A stretch of DNA of 20,801 nt from positions 1 to 20,801 of the forward strand of contig JAKACR010000019.1 in assembly GCA_021821225.1 (NCBI GenBank), given 5' to 3'. The stretch is from Bacillota bacterium. GTDB taxonomy: Bacteria; Bacillota; Bacilli; Alicyclobacillales; SLC66. The notes beneath the pieces were generated by a model that saw only the letters and a program-made list of their open reading frames with translations, made no database searches and had not been told where the DNA came from. The position numbers and the translations under genes are program-made. Numbering within the stretch: the stretch's first letter is position 1; every line of letters starts with the position of its first letter. Of this stretch, positions 1 to 8,312 are shown in pieces.

Positions 1-1
1 G

Positions 2-1555
2 ATTCGCGCCTTCGTTCCGCAGGAATACTGGAGCGTGATGGCGCACTGCTTTGCGGATGGCGAACCGTTTTTGGCGCAATTTCATGGTTTTGGACAGACG
101 AAACACGATCTGCATACGCGCGCCGAAGTGGACGATCTGCTAGCCCGCGTGGCGGGATGCGACTTTGTCGTGCAGTCCGTCAAGACGAGCGACAAGCGGC
201 GCCACCCCGCCCCGCCGTTCATCACGAGCACGCTGCAGCAGGAGGCCGCGCGGCGTCTGGGGTTTCGCGCGCAAAAAACGATGAGCGTCGCACAACAACT
301 GTACGAGGGTATTGAGCTGCCAAAAGAGGGCGCGGTCGGGCTGATCACCTACATGCGGACGGACTCCACCCGCCTGTCGGAGCTGGCTGTGCAGGAGGTG
401 CGCGCCCATATTGAAGGCGTGTACGGCCGCGCCTATGTTCCCGAAAAAGCGCGTGAGTACAGCGCCAAAAAAGGAGCGCAGGACGCGCACGAGGCGATCC
501 GCCCGACTTCGGTCGCGCGTGGGCCGGAAGCGTTGAAGGATGTGCTGAGCAGGGACCAACTGCGCCTTTACAGGCTGATCTACGAACGGTTTGTGGCAAG
601 TCAGATGGCGTCCGCGGTTCTTGACACCGTCAGCGCGGACATTGTCGCCGGGGACGCGGTGTTTCGCGCAACAGGTTCGCGCATCAAATTCCCCGGATTT
701 ATGAAGTTGTATATTGAAGGGAAGGACGACCAGGCGGAGGAGGCGGGGTATCTGCCCGAACTCACGGCGGGCCAGACCCTGACGCCGGCACCCAAACTGG
801 CGCCCGAACAGCATTTCACACAACCGCCGCCGCGCTATTCCGAGGCTAGGCTCGTCCGCACGATGGAGGAACTCGGCATTGGTCGTCCGAGCACGTATGC
901 CCCGACCATCGAGACGATCCAGAAGCGTGGCTATGTGCTGTTGCAGGATAAACGGTTTGTTCCCACTGAACTCGGAGAACTGGTATACGATTTGTTGAAG
1001 GAGTTTTTTCCGACCATCGTGGATGTCGATTTCACGGCGCACCTCGAACAGCAGCTTGACGATGTGGAAGTGGGACACGCCGATTTTGTCGCCATGCTCG
1101 ATGCGTTCAATAACGACTTTGAGCAGTACCTGTCCGTTGCCGAGGAGAGTATCGGGCAGGTGCAAATCGAAGAGGAACTGGCCGACGAATACTGCGAGAA
1201 GTGCGGTCGCCAGATGGTGTTCAAACACGGAAGGTTCGGAAAATTCCTCGCCTGTCCGGGATTCCCCGAGTGTCGCAACGCCAAACCCATCCTGAAGGAG
1301 ATCGGCGTCGCCTGTCCTCGTTGCGGAAAACCGCTCGTGGAGCGAAGGGGCAAGCGCAGGCGGGTCTTTTACGGCTGCTCCGGATACCCGGAGTGCAATT
1401 ATCTGCTGTGGGATGAGCCGGCAAGGGCGCCTTGTCCCGTCTGCTCGGAGCCATTGGTGAAAAAGCGGCAGAGCCGGACGGGCAAGGAAACGATCGTGTG
1501 CGCAAACGCAGCCTGCGGTCACGCGGAGCCGGCCGTGACGGGAGCGCATGATTGA
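2..1555 (+). CDS. topA: DNA topoisomerase I, 3' part (5' end outside window)
   Basis: Type IA topoisomerase that relaxes negatively supercoiled DNA through a transient 5'-phosphotyrosine link. The reading frame is already open at base 2 ([10 protein letters not shown]), so the N-terminal TOPRIM domain lies outside and 517 residues are visible. The active-site segment I-T-Y-M-R-T-D-S-T is present, with the catalytic Tyr codon at 350-352. The later conserved segment with G-I-G-R-P-S-T-Y-A lies near 875-900. The C-terminus carries three Cys4 zinc-ribbon modules, at about 1192-1275, 1312-1395 and 1432-1530, as in Bacillus-type TopA. The stop codon overlaps the TTG start of trmFO, so the two are probably co-translated. 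The family call is secure; only the missing 5' end limits the annotation. Confidence 0.97.
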   Translation: MRAFVPQEYWSVMAHCFADGEPFLAQFHGFGQTKHDLHTRAEVDDLLARVAGCDFVVQSVKTSDKRRHPAPPFITSTLQQEAARRLGFRAQKTMSVAQQLYEGIELPKEGAVGLITYMRTDSTRLSELAVQEVRAHIEGVYGRAYVPEKAREYSAKKGAQDAHEAIRPTSVARGPEALKDVLSRDQLRLYRLIYERFVASQMASAVLDTVSADIVAGDAVFRATGSRIKFPGFMKLYIEGKDDQAEEAGYLPELTAGQTLTPAPKLAPEQHFTQPPPRYSEARLVRTMEELGIGRPSTYAPTIETIQKRGYVLLQDKRFVPTELGELVYDLLKEFFPTIVDVDFTAHLEQQLDDVEVGHADFVAMLDAFNNDFEQYLSVAEESIGQVQIEEELADEYCEKCGRQMVFKHGRFGKFLACPGFPECRNAKPILKEIGVACPRCGKPLVERRGKRRRVFYGCSGYPECNYLLWDEPARAPCPVCSEPLVKKRQSRTGKETIVCANAACGHAEPAVTGAHD

Positions 1556-2865
1556 CGATGGGCGAGCGCGAGCAAGCGACGGTCGTGGGGGCTGGACTGG
1601 CGGGTGCAGAGGCGGCGTGGCAGATTGCCAGGCGGGGGGTTCGCGTGACGCTGTATGAGATGCGCGGGGTCAGGCAGACGCCAGCGCATCGCGGCAGTGA
1701 CTTTGCGGAGCTGGTCTGTTCGAACAGCTTGCGCGCCGCTTCCCTGACCAATGCGGTCGGGTTGCTGAAAGAAGAGATGAGACGCATGGGTTCGCTCATC
1801 ATCGCCTCGGCTGACGATGTGCGCGTCCCGGCCGGCGGCGCGTTGGCGGTGGACCGCGAGGCTTTTTCCCGCCTTGTCACCGAACGGCTCGCGAGCCATC
1901 CACTGGTGGAGGTAAGACGGGAGGAGGTCACCCGGATTCCGGACGGGGTCACCGTCATCGCGACCGGACCGCTGACTTCGGATGCGCTTGGCGACGCTCT
2001 GCGCGCGTTTACGGGTGAGGAAGCGCTGTATTTTTATGATGCCGCGGCGCCCATTGTCGAACGCGCCAGCATTGATGACCGGGTGGTGTACAGCGCCTCC
2101 CGGTATGGCAAGGGCGAGCCGGCCTATCTGAACTGTCCGATGGATGAGGCGGAGTTTAACGCGTTTTACGATGCGTTGGTCGGTGCCGAGACGGCAGAAC
2201 TGCATTCGTTTGAGCGCGAGGTGTATTTTGAAGGATGCATGCCGCTTGAGGTGATGGCGAAGCGGGGGCGCCGGACCCTGCTGTTCGGCCCGTTAAAGCC
2301 GGTGGGACTGGCCGATCCGCGGACAGGCAGGCTGCCTCACGCAGTCGTTCAACTTCGCCAGGATAACGCGGCTGCCACACTGTACAATATTGTCGGTTTT
2401 CAGACGCATTTGAAATGGGGAGAGCAGGCGCGGGTATTCCGCATGATACCCGGGCTTGAGCGAGCCGAATTTGTGCGTTTCGGCGTCATGCACCGCAACA
2501 CCTACCTGAACTCTCCACGACTGTTGCTGCCCACCTATCAGACGCGAAAGAACCGGCGATTGTTTTTTGCCGGACAGATCACGGGCGTGGAGGGTTATGT
2601 GGAATCCGCTGCATCCGGACTGGTGGCCGGCCTGAACGCCGCGCGTGTCGCGCTTTGCGGCGACCCCGTCGTCCTGCCACCGGAGACGGCCATCGGCAGC
2701 CTGGCACATTACGTCACGCATGCCGATGCGCGCTACTTTCAGCCGATGAACGCTACATTCGGCCTGTTTCCTCCGCTTGACGAGTCCGTCCGTTCGAAGA
2801 AGGACAAACAAGAGAAATTGGTGACACAAGCGTTGAATATAATTCAGAATTTTGTAGAAAAATAG
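1552..2865 (+). CDS. trmFO: methylenetetrahydrofolate-tRNA-(uracil-5-)-methyltransferase TrmFO
   Basis: FAD- and folate-dependent enzyme that makes 5-methyluridine at position 54 of the tRNA T-loop, using methylenetetrahydrofolate as carbon donor. The dinucleotide-binding motif G-A-G-L-A-G-A-E is at residues 13-20. The two functional cysteines known in the family are visible: Cys56 in E-L-V-C-S-N-S and Cys229 in F-E-G-C-M-P. The C-terminal flavoprotein signature G-Q-I-T-G-V-E-G-Y is also present. At 437 aa the length is normal. The chosen start is TTG 1552, which overlaps the topA stop and has GGGAG about 7 bases upstream. ATG 1558 is an alternative and would put the cysteines at 54 and 227, close to the B. 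subtilis numbering. The family call is secure; the start is open by two codons. Confidence 0.96.
   Translation: MTMGEREQATVVGAGLAGAEAAWQIARRGVRVTLYEMRGVRQTPAHRGSDFAELVCSNSLRAASLTNAVGLLKEEMRRMGSLIIASADDVRVPAGGALAVDREAFSRLVTERLASHPLVEVRREEVTRIPDGVTVIATGPLTSDALGDALRAFTGEEALYFYDAAAPIVERASIDDRVVYSASRYGKGEPAYLNCPMDEAEFNAFYDALVGAETAELHSFEREVYFEGCMPLEVMAKRGRRTLLFGPLKPVGLADPRTGRLPHAVVQLRQDNAAATLYNIVGFQTHLKWGEQARVFRMIPGLERAEFVRFGVMHRNTYLNSPRLLLPTYQTRKNRRLFFAGQITGVEGYVESAASGLVAGLNAARVALCGDPVVLPPETAIGSLAHYVTHADARYFQPMNATFGLFPPLDESVRSKKDKQEKLVTQALNIIQNFVEK
2838..2843 (+). promoter_or_regulatory. candidate -10 element upstream of xerC
   Basis: A perfect TATAAT lies inside the last codons of trmFO, in a short A/T-rich patch that stands out from the GC-rich surroundings. 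Its expected transcription start, near 2850, would give a leader of about 27 bases before the xerC TTG. No good -35 hexamer is seen at 15-18 bases; the sequence there is A/T-rich but not TTGACA-like. It may be an internal promoter for xerC-hslVU-codY or chance. Confidence 0.3.
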
Positions 2866-2876
2866 GATTCGAAAAC

Positions 2877-3848
2877 TTGCGAATCGATCTGCTCAGGTGG
2901 TACCATACACACAGGCGGCTGGATGGGGTGTGGAAGTTGGGCGAAGATGAACCTGCGAGCGGAATCTGGGACGTGTATATCGAGCGATTCAAGGGTTATC
3001 TGGAGGTTGAGCGCAACTATTCGACGCATACGCTCTCTGCGTACATGGGCGATCTGAGAGGTTTCGCCGCGTATGCGGCGGGCCTTGGCCGACATCCGGA
3101 GAATGTCGGCGCAATGGATATTCGTCGATACGTGGTCACACTGATGGAACAGCGCCTTGAGCGGCGAAGCATTGCGCGCAAGCTGAGCGCGATTCGCTCA
3201 TTTTACCGTCAGATGACGCGCGATAGCGCGTTGTCCTGCCCGTCTCCCGCGGGGGCGGTCAGAGCTCCGCGGCTTGAACGGAAGTTGCCAGGGTTCCTTT
3301 ACCCTGACGAGATGTTTGAGCTGTTGCGGTTGCCGGATGCGCAGACTCCATTGGGTGCGCGCGATGCCGCGTTGCTAGAATTTCTGTACGCGACAGGTCT
3401 GCGGGTGTCGGAATGCGCGGCGGTCGACGCCGAGGATCTGCGCTTAGCCATCGGTGTGCTGCGGGTGATCGGGAAGGGTGCAAAGGAGCGGATTGTGCTT
3501 TTTGGCGAGGAGGCGGCGCACCGCCTTGGACGGTATCTGGCGGTGCGGCCGTCCATTGCCGCGCCGGGCGAGCCGGCTCTTTTTGTCAATCGCCGCGGCA
3601 CGCGTCTTGGCGACCGCTCCATTCGCCGCGTCGTGGCGGGGTACGTGGACCGCCTGGCATTGGCCAAACACGTGACTCCGCATACACTGAGACACACATT
3701 TGCCACGCATCTGCTGGAGGGCGGGGCTGATCTGCGGACGGTTCAGGAGTTGCTCGGCCATGCGACCCTATCCTCGACGCAGATTTACACGCATACAGCG
3801 AAGGAACACTTGGCGCGAGTCTACGACAGGGCGCACCCCAGAGCCTAG
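2877..3848 (+). CDS. xerC: tyrosine recombinase XerC (CodV-like)
   Basis: Site-specific recombinase of the Xer pair that resolves chromosome dimers at dif during cell division. The N-terminal SAM-like core-binding domain covers about residues 33-125 (L-E-V-E-R-N-Y-S). The catalytic domain shows the full set: Arg176 (A-T-G-L-R-V-S-E), Lys200, His269 and Arg272 (P-H-T-L-R-H-T-F), His295 (L-G-H-A) and nucleophile Tyr304 (Q-I-Y-T-H). The spacing matches E. coli XerC. Its position after trmFO and before hslV is that of B. subtilis codV. The start is uncertain. TTG 2877 has AGGA 9 bases upstream but gives an unusual 32-residue extension. GTG 2973 would give 291 aa, closer to the usual 295-305. Confidence 0.95.
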   Translation: MRIDLLRWYHTHRRLDGVWKLGEDEPASGIWDVYIERFKGYLEVERNYSTHTLSAYMGDLRGFAAYAAGLGRHPENVGAMDIRRYVVTLMEQRLERRSIARKLSAIRSFYRQMTRDSALSCPSPAGAVRAPRLERKLPGFLYPDEMFELLRLPDAQTPLGARDAALLEFLYATGLRVSECAAVDAEDLRLAIGVLRVIGKGAKERIVLFGEEAAHRLGRYLAVRPSIAAPGEPALFVNRRGTRLGDRSIRRVVAGYVDRLALAKHVTPHTLRHTFATHLLEGGADLRTVQELLGHATLSSTQIYTHTAKEHLARVYDRAHPRA

Positions 3849-3866
3849 GGGACTTACTTGTGCACA

Positions 3867-4033
3867 CTACAGGAGTCTGTTCAAAAAGGGGACAGGTAAG
3901 ATTCGCGCAGTGCAAGGAAGCAGTCAGAAATGTGGACCGAGCGTACGTTCCTGGGTACGTGAGGGAGCATTTCTGGCGATGACGCAGCAGGCGCCGGAGA
4001 GTTCTGACCCCTTTTTGAACAACCTCTACAGGA
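3867..4033. mobile_element. MITE-like palindromic element with 8-bp target duplication
   Basis: The octamer CTACAGGA occurs at 3867-3874 and again at 4026-4033, and it bounds a 151-bp element (3875-4025). The element ends are inverted repeats: GTTCAAAAAGGGGACAG at 3879-3895 pairs with 4004-4020 at 16 of 17 positions, and similarity extends to the outer ends (about 18 of 21). Two inner inverted repeats are nearly concentric: CAGAAATG 3925-3932 with CATTTCTG 3968-3975, and CGTAC 3942-3946 with GTACG 3955-3959. There is no transposase frame. This is the pattern of a non-autonomous element mobilised in trans by a transposase that makes 8-bp duplications. The right copy of the target runs straight into the hslV ribosome binding site. 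Confidence 0.72.
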
Positions 4034-4045
4034 AGGGGGTGTCGT

Positions 4046-4582
4046 GTGGAAACGATTCGCGGGACCACGATCTTCGCGATCCGCACCCGACAAGGCGGGG
4101 CAATGGCCGGGGATGGCCAGGTGACGTTCGGCAATTCGATGATCATGAAGTCGTCGGCCAGAAAAGTCCGCCGGCTCTACCACGACCGGGTAATCGTGGG
4201 GTTTGCGGGAAGCGTCGCCGACGCCATGGCGCTCTCGGAAAAGTTTGAGCAGAAACTGGAGGAGTTTCATGGCAATGTTTCCCGGGCGGCTGTGGAACTT
4301 GCGAAGTTATGGCGAACGGATCGGATGCTAAGCAAGCTTGAGGCGATGCTGATCGCGCTTTCGCAGGATTGCCTGCTCCTGATTTCTGGAACGGGCGAAG
4401 TGATCGAGCCGGATGACGGAGTGTGCGCCATTGGTTCGGGCGGAGCATACGCCCTTGCGGCAGGCAGGGCTCTGATGCGCCACGCCGATTTGTCCGCCAG
4501 GGAGATCGCGGTGACCGCGCTTCAGATCGCCGCAGAAATCTGTGTATACACCAACGATAAACTGACGGTCGAAGAGGTATAG
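4046..4582 (+). CDS. hslV: ATP-dependent protease subunit HslV (ClpQ/CodW)
   Basis: Proteasome-like peptidase that stacks as two hexameric rings capped by HslU. It has 178 aa, normal for the family. Strong family signatures are G-T-T-I-F-A near the N-terminus, [27 protein letters not shown], and E-V-I-E-P-D-D-G followed by [15 protein letters not shown]. Thr7 aligns with the catalytic N-terminal Thr of HslV, so a six-residue propeptide (M-E-T-I-R-G) must be removed. B. subtilis CodW has an equally long leader but is reported to use Ser at position 2; this protein has Glu there, so the Thr nucleophile is more likely. The GTG start has GGAAGGGGG at 4031-4039, 6 bases upstream. Confidence 0.96.
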   Translation: METIRGTTIFAIRTRQGGAMAGDGQVTFGNSMIMKSSARKVRRLYHDRVIVGFAGSVADAMALSEKFEQKLEEFHGNVSRAAVELAKLWRTDRMLSKLEAMLIALSQDCLLLISGTGEVIEPDDGVCAIGSGGAYALAAGRALMRHADLSAREIAVTALQIAAEICVYTNDKLTVEEV

Positions 4583-4656
4583 GCGGCGGGCTGTCCGCAC
4601 CAGCATGACTGCAGGAAACGTTACACAAATGCAAATGACCGAGCGGGGGGACGCGC

Positions 4657-6033
4657 ATGCAGTCTCTGTCGCCGCGGCAGATTGTCGCGGAGTTGGACAA
4701 ATACGTAGTGGGGCAGGCGGAGGCGAAACGCGCGGTGGCGATCGCCCTGCGAAATCGCTACAGGCGGGACAGGCTTGCGCCTGATCTGCGCGATGAGGTT
4801 GCCCCGAAAAACATTTTGATGATTGGACCGACCGGTGTCGGCAAGACGGAAATCGCGCGCCGTCTCGCGCGTCTGACGGGGGCGCCCTTTGTCAAAGTGG
4901 AAGCGACAAAGTTCACGGAAGTGGGATATGTGGGCCGCGATGTCGATTCCATGGTGCGCGATCTGGTGGAGACGAGTATCCGGATGGTCAAGGCAGAGCG
5001 GATGGAGCGCGTGAGCGACCGCGCCGAGAATGCGGTGACCCAGCGCCTGCTCGAAGCGCTGGTTCCGGAACCGCGGGCGGACAGGGGATTCAAAAACCCC
5101 CTGGAAATGCTGATGATGTCGTCCGATGACAGGCGGCCCGAAGCGTCGGAGAACATCCGGATGGAGCGCGAACGGTTGCGGCCGGATTTACTGGCGGGTC
5201 GACTCGATCAGCGCATTGTGGACATTGTGGTCGAGGAAGTCGCTCTTCCGGCCATGGACCTGATGCCCGGAGTAGGTCCCGAAGGAATGGGAAACTTACA
5301 AGAGATGCTCGGCAATCTGGTTCCAAAGCGCAAAAAACATCGCAAGGTGCCGGTCGCGGATGCGCGCAAGATTCTGTTGCAAGAAGAGGCGCAAAAGCTG
5401 ATCGACATGGATGATGTCCACGCCGAGGCGGTGCACAGGGTTGAGGAGTCGGGCATGATCTTTATTGACGAGATTGACAAGATCGCGTCGCGGGAGGGCC
5501 GGGGCGGGGTGGACGTGTCGCGCGAAGGGGTGCAGCGGGACATCCTGCCGATTGTGGAGGGATCGACCGTCGTGACCAAATACGGCCCAGTCAGAACCGA
5601 CCACATCCTGTTCATCGCCGCCGGGGCGTTTCACATGTCCAAACCGTCCGATCTCATTCCGGAACTTCAGGGTCGCTTTCCTATCCGCGTCGAACTGGCG
5701 AGCCTGTCCGCCGACGACATGGAACGGATTCTGACGGAACCGGAGTACGCATTGTTGACGCAATACGCGGCGTTGCTCGCCGTGGAGGATGTCACCGTCA
5801 CGTTTTTGCCTGACGCGGTCCGCAAAATGGCGGAAATCGCCGTGCAGGTCAACAGCGCGACAGAAGACATCGGAGCGCGCAGACTGCACACGCTGGTGGA
5901 ACGACTGCTTGAGGAACTGCTCTTTTCAGCTCCGGATATCGGTTCGCAGACGGTTGTCATCACGGTGGAGTACGTTATGGAGAAGCTGGCGGCGATCGTG
6001 CGCGACCGCGATTTGAGCCACTACATTCTCTGA
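4657..6033 (+). CDS. hslU: ATP-dependent protease ATPase subunit HslU (ClpY/CodX)
   Basis: AAA+ unfoldase that feeds proteins into HslV. It has 458 aa, slightly longer than the E. coli protein (443). Visible motifs are Walker A G-P-T-G-V-G-K-T (57-64), pore loop G-Y-V-G (90-93), Walker B M-I-F-I-D-E-I-D (267-274), the segment A-A-G-A-F-H with P-E-L-Q-G-R-F-P, and the C-terminal tail ending L-S-H-Y-I-L, which in this family docks into HslV. The intermediate (I) domain lies between about 105 and 240. The ATG start follows a GGGGGGA tract 4-5 bases away. A 74-base spacer separates it from hslV, with no recognisable signal beyond the ribosome binding site. Confidence 0.97.
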   Translation: MQSLSPRQIVAELDKYVVGQAEAKRAVAIALRNRYRRDRLAPDLRDEVAPKNILMIGPTGVGKTEIARRLARLTGAPFVKVEATKFTEVGYVGRDVDSMVRDLVETSIRMVKAERMERVSDRAENAVTQRLLEALVPEPRADRGFKNPLEMLMMSSDDRRPEASENIRMERERLRPDLLAGRLDQRIVDIVVEEVALPAMDLMPGVGPEGMGNLQEMLGNLVPKRKKHRKVPVADARKILLQEEAQKLIDMDDVHAEAVHRVEESGMIFIDEIDKIASREGRGGVDVSREGVQRDILPIVEGSTVVTKYGPVRTDHILFIAAGAFHMSKPSDLIPELQGRFPIRVELASLSADDMERILTEPEYALLTQYAALLAVEDVTVTFLPDAVRKMAEIAVQVNSATEDIGARRLHTLVERLLEELLFSAPDIGSQTVVITVEYVMEKLAAIVRDRDLSHYIL

Positions 6034-6057
6034 AATATGGCAAGATGAAGAAATAAT
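6030..6057 (+). promoter_or_regulatory. candidate vegetative promoter upstream of codY
   Basis: AATAAT (6052-6057, five of six matches to TATAAT) is preceded by CTGAAA (6030-6035, four of six to TTGACA) with a 16-base spacer. The site overlaps the hslU stop and lies in the most A/T-rich stretch of this part of the window. It would give a leader of about 40 bases before codY. This is a pattern match only. Confidence 0.28.
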
Positions 6058-6102
6058 AACAGGAAAATGCGCAGTGTGGGGGCGCACCAGGAGGAATTGA
6101 AA

Positions 6103-6882
6103 ATGGATTTGCTGGCGAAAACACGCAGAATCAATCGATTGCTGCAACGCGCGGGACAGTATGTGGACTTTCAGGAAGTGGCCGAGGTTTTGCGCGATGT
6201 CATGAACACACATGTGTACGTGGTTTCCCGCTCAGGGAAGATCCTTGGCGAAGCGTTGCAAACCGAGGCGACCGCCGCGCAACTGCGCGTCGACGCGCAC
6301 GCGTCGCGCGTGTTTCCTTCGGATTACAACGCGACGCTGCTGCGGCACGACGCCACGGCGTCCAACCTGTCGGACGAGGATCCACTGCAGGCGCTGGCCG
6401 ACGACGGCGATCAGGAGGACGGTGCGAAGTATTCCACCATCGTTCCAATCGTGGGCGGCGGCGAACGGCTCGGCACGCTGGTGCTCGCGCGCGCAGACCG
6501 CGAGTTTACGGAAGAGGATCTGCTGCTCGGAGAATACGGCGCGACGGTTGTCGGCATGGAGATCCTGCGGTCCAGGGCGCATGAGATTGAGCAGGATACG
6601 CGGGCGCGCGCGGTTGTGCAGATGGCTGTGGATTCACTCTCCTACAGTGAATTGGAGGCGGTTGACCACATTTTTGCGGAGTTGGACGGGAGCGAGGGGT
6701 TGCTCGTGGCCAGCAAGATCGCCGACCGGGTCGGCATCACACGCTCCGTGATCGTCAACGCGCTGCGCAAACTGGAGAGCGCGGGCGTCATCGAGTCGCG
6801 TTCGCTGGGCATGAAAGGGACGTATATCAAAATCCTGAACGACAAGTTGCTCCCGCAGTTGCACAAGGTGCGAAATCGTTGA
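6103..6882 (+). CDS. codY: GTP-sensing global transcriptional repressor CodY
   Basis: Repressor of stationary-phase, amino-acid and, in B. subtilis, motility genes, activated by branched-chain amino acids and GTP. The N-terminal GAF domain covers about residues 1-155. The winged helix-turn-helix at about 200-240 ([16 protein letters not shown] then [10 protein letters not shown]) matches my recollection of B. subtilis CodY almost residue for residue. The ATG at 6103 has AGGAGG 8 bases upstream and gives 259 aa, exactly the B. subtilis length; an ATG at 6067 would add 12 residues with no homology. Several positions known as isoleucine contacts differ here (see findings). It sits directly upstream of the flagellar operon, as in Bacillus. 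Confidence 0.97.
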   Translation: MDLLAKTRRINRLLQRAGQYVDFQEVAEVLRDVMNTHVYVVSRSGKILGEALQTEATAAQLRVDAHASRVFPSDYNATLLRHDATASNLSDEDPLQALADDGDQEDGAKYSTIVPIVGGGERLGTLVLARADREFTEEDLLLGEYGATVVGMEILRSRAHEIEQDTRARAVVQMAVDSLSYSELEAVDHIFAELDGSEGLLVASKIADRVGITRSVIVNALRKLESAGVIESRSLGMKGTYIKILNDKLLPQLHKVRNR

Positions 6883-7022
6883 ATAAACGGCGCGACGCGC
6901 CGGAAACAGGGAAGATCTCGACAAATTTGTCGGGTTTGTCGATTTTTCAAGAAGGGGTTTGTCGATTGATGTTGAACTGTCTGAATGGAGAAGCGAGTGA
7001 AGTCTGGGGGTGAAAGCGAGTC
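6883..7022 (+). promoter_or_regulatory. codY-flgB intergenic region with palindromes and direct repeats
   Basis: This 140-base gap separates codY from the flagellar genes. It contains a 15-base interrupted palindrome CGGCGCGACGCGCCG (6888-6902), a perfect 12-base palindrome GACAAATTTGTC (6920-6931), and an exact 13-base direct repeat GGGTTTGTCGATT at 6932-6944 and 6955-6967. TTTGTCG also occurs a third time at 6926-6932. A weak promoter match overlaps them: TCGACA (6918-6923), 17 bases, then GATTTT (6941-6946). No convincing terminator follows codY. B. subtilis has its fla/che promoters in this same gap, so an operator and promoter function is plausible, but the binding protein is unknown. 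Confidence 0.45.
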
Positions 7023-7430
7023 TTGTCGACACTTGATTCCGTGATGTTCGGAGCGTTGTCGTCCGCCATTTCTGCCAGCCAGGTGCGCCAGCAGGTGGAC
7101 GCGAACAACATCGCGAACGTCAACACGCCGGGATACAAGGAACAGACCGTTCATTTTGCCAGTCTGTTGCGCGCCAGTTTGGCTGCTGCGGGGTGGAATC
7201 CTGCGGGAACCGGATCTCTGCCGATGGCGGCGAACAGCGGGCGCGACTTGACCAACTTTGCAAATCCGCTGTCGGTTCAGCCGGTCGTTACATCGGCAAG
7301 TCCTTCTTCGGGCGGTGTGCAACAAAACGCGGTCATGAGCGACATGGCGGTCAACCAGATTCAGTATGGGGCGCTGGTTCAGGAAATGACCGACCAGTTT
7401 ACCATGCTGAGGACGGCGATTCTTGATTAG
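7023..7430 (+). CDS. flgB: flagellar basal-body rod protein FlgB
   Basis: Proximal rod subunit of the flagellar axial structure, exported through the flagellar type III apparatus. The rod-family signature V-D-A-N-N-I-A-N-V-N-T-P-G-Y-K lies at about residues 26-40, and the C-terminal helix ends with Y-G-A-L-V-Q-E-M-T-D-Q-F. At 135 aa the length is normal. The only start that gives the complete N-terminal helix is TTG 7023; GGGGGTGA ends 10 bases upstream. It opens the flagellar gene cluster. Confidence 0.95.
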   Translation: MSTLDSVMFGALSSAISASQVRQQVDANNIANVNTPGYKEQTVHFASLLRASLAAAGWNPAGTGSLPMAANSGRDLTNFANPLSVQPVVTSASPSSGGVQQNAVMSDMAVNQIQYGALVQEMTDQFTMLRTAILD

Positions 7431-7454
7431 GACCCGGTCGATTTTTTAGGGACG

Positions 7455-7471
7455 CCGGGGATGCGCCCCGG
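7455..7471 (+). other. GC-rich hairpin in flgB-flgC spacer
   Basis: CCGGGG (7455-7460) pairs perfectly with CCCCGG (7466-7471) around a five-base loop. No U-tract follows on the + strand, so it is not a standard intrinsic terminator. It lies in the 92-base flgB-flgC spacer, about 37 bases before the flgC ribosome binding site. Confidence 0.45.
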
Positions 7472-7522
7472 ATGGTTGATGGTTCTTCGGGGCGGAAGGA
7501 TCACTGTGGGGAGTTGGACGGA

Positions 7523-7966
7523 TTGGGACTGTATTCCGGACTTTCGATCAGCGCATCGGGCCTGACGGCCAACAGCCTGTGGATGAGCGTGATCGCGAAC
7601 AACATCGCCAACGCCAACACCGGCAGGACGGCCCAGGGCGGACCGTACCGGGCGGAGGATGTGGTTTTCACGCCCTCTCCCCTGTCGTTTGCGCAGACGT
7701 TTCAGGGAGCCGTGGCACAGGGATACGCCGGTTTTTCCGGCGGCGGCGTGCGGGTGACGGGCATCGTGGGGGATCCCAGCCCGTTTAAGCTGGTTTACGA
7801 TCCGACAAACCCGAACGCGGTAAACGGTTATGTGCAGATGCCGAATGTCAGCTTGTCCGGCCAGATGATTGACCTGATGACGGCGTCGCGCGCGTATCAG
7901 GCCAATGTGACCGCTTTTAGCGCGACGAAGACGATGAATGTTGAATCGATCAATCTCGGGAAGTAG
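7523..7966 (+). CDS. flgC: flagellar basal-body rod protein FlgC
   Basis: Proximal rod protein that assembles with FlgB. The N-terminal motif S-I-S-A-S-G-L-T-A-N then V-I-A-N-N-I-A-N-A-N-T is diagnostic, and the C-terminal motif M-I-D-L-M-T-A-S-R-A-Y-Q-A-N-V-T matches the rod/hook family. The start is set at TTG 7523, which has GGGGAG (7508-7513) 9 bases upstream and gives 147 aa, near the 150 of B. subtilis. A longer frame from ATG 7472 adds 17 residues with no family resemblance. A 10-base gap separates it from fliE. Confidence 0.95.
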   Translation: MGLYSGLSISASGLTANSLWMSVIANNIANANTGRTAQGGPYRAEDVVFTPSPLSFAQTFQGAVAQGYAGFSGGGVRVTGIVGDPSPFKLVYDPTNPNAVNGYVQMPNVSLSGQMIDLMTASRAYQANVTAFSATKTMNVESINLGK

Positions 7967-7976
7967 GTGAGGCGCA

Positions 7977-8285
7977 TTGGCCATTTCGCCGCTTTCCGCG
8001 GTGTTGCCGGCCGTGAAGACGACGGGTGTGGGCGGTGCGTCGGCGGCAGGCGCAGCCGGATCGCCGGGGGGGTTTCAGGCAGTGCTGGATCAGGCGTTGC
8101 AGGGGGTGAACGGTCTGGTGGCCAAGTCGGAAAATCTGGGGATTGCATTGGCTTCCGGCACCGCTCCCAGCATTTCCAACGTGATGATCGCCGCAACGCA
8201 GGCTCAACTGGCGGTCGATCTGACGGTCCAGGTCCGCGACAGAGTGGTTTCCGCCTACAACCAAGTGATGAACATGCAAATATAA
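7977..8285 (+). CDS. fliE: flagellar hook-basal body complex protein FliE
   Basis: Small exported protein that joins the rod to the MS ring. At 102 aa it has family length. Recognisable features are F-Q-A-V-L-D-Q-A-L, the A-P-S-I-S-N-V-M-I-A-A-T-Q-A-Q-L-A segment and the C-terminal V-R-D-R-V-V-S-A-Y-N-Q-V-M. The N-terminal 30 residues are low-complexity Ala/Gly/Ser. The TTG start has AGGTGAGG (7965-7972) 4 bases upstream, partly overlapping the flgC stop. Confidence 0.94.
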   Translation: MAISPLSAVLPAVKTTGVGGASAAGAAGSPGGFQAVLDQALQGVNGLVAKSENLGIALASGTAPSISNVMIAATQAQLAVDLTVQVRDRVVSAYNQVMNMQI

Positions 8286-8312
8286 CGTGCACTTACAGCA
8301 GGCGGCAGGGTG

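Noticed and set aside
140..1549. 469-aa open frame on the minus strand
   Set aside because: It lies fully opposite topA, has no recognisable domain, and follows the third-position GC pattern of the real gene on the other strand.
3586..4248. Open frames spanning the xerC-hslV spacer (186 aa minus, 182 aa plus)
   Set aside because: They run through parts of xerC, the palindromic element and hslV and show no transposase or other domain.
6888..6902. CGGCGCGACGCGCCG as a codY terminator
   Set aside because: Its centre leaves too small a loop without breaking pairs, and no T-tract follows.
6942..6956. ATTTTTCAAGAAGGG as a CodY box
   Set aside because: Only about 9 of 15 positions match AATTTTCWGAAAATT, which is not better than chance in an A/T-rich patch.
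6938..6968. SigD promoter upstream of flgB
   Set aside because: GTCGATT resembles part of the GCCGATAT -10 element, but no TAAA lies at the required distance.
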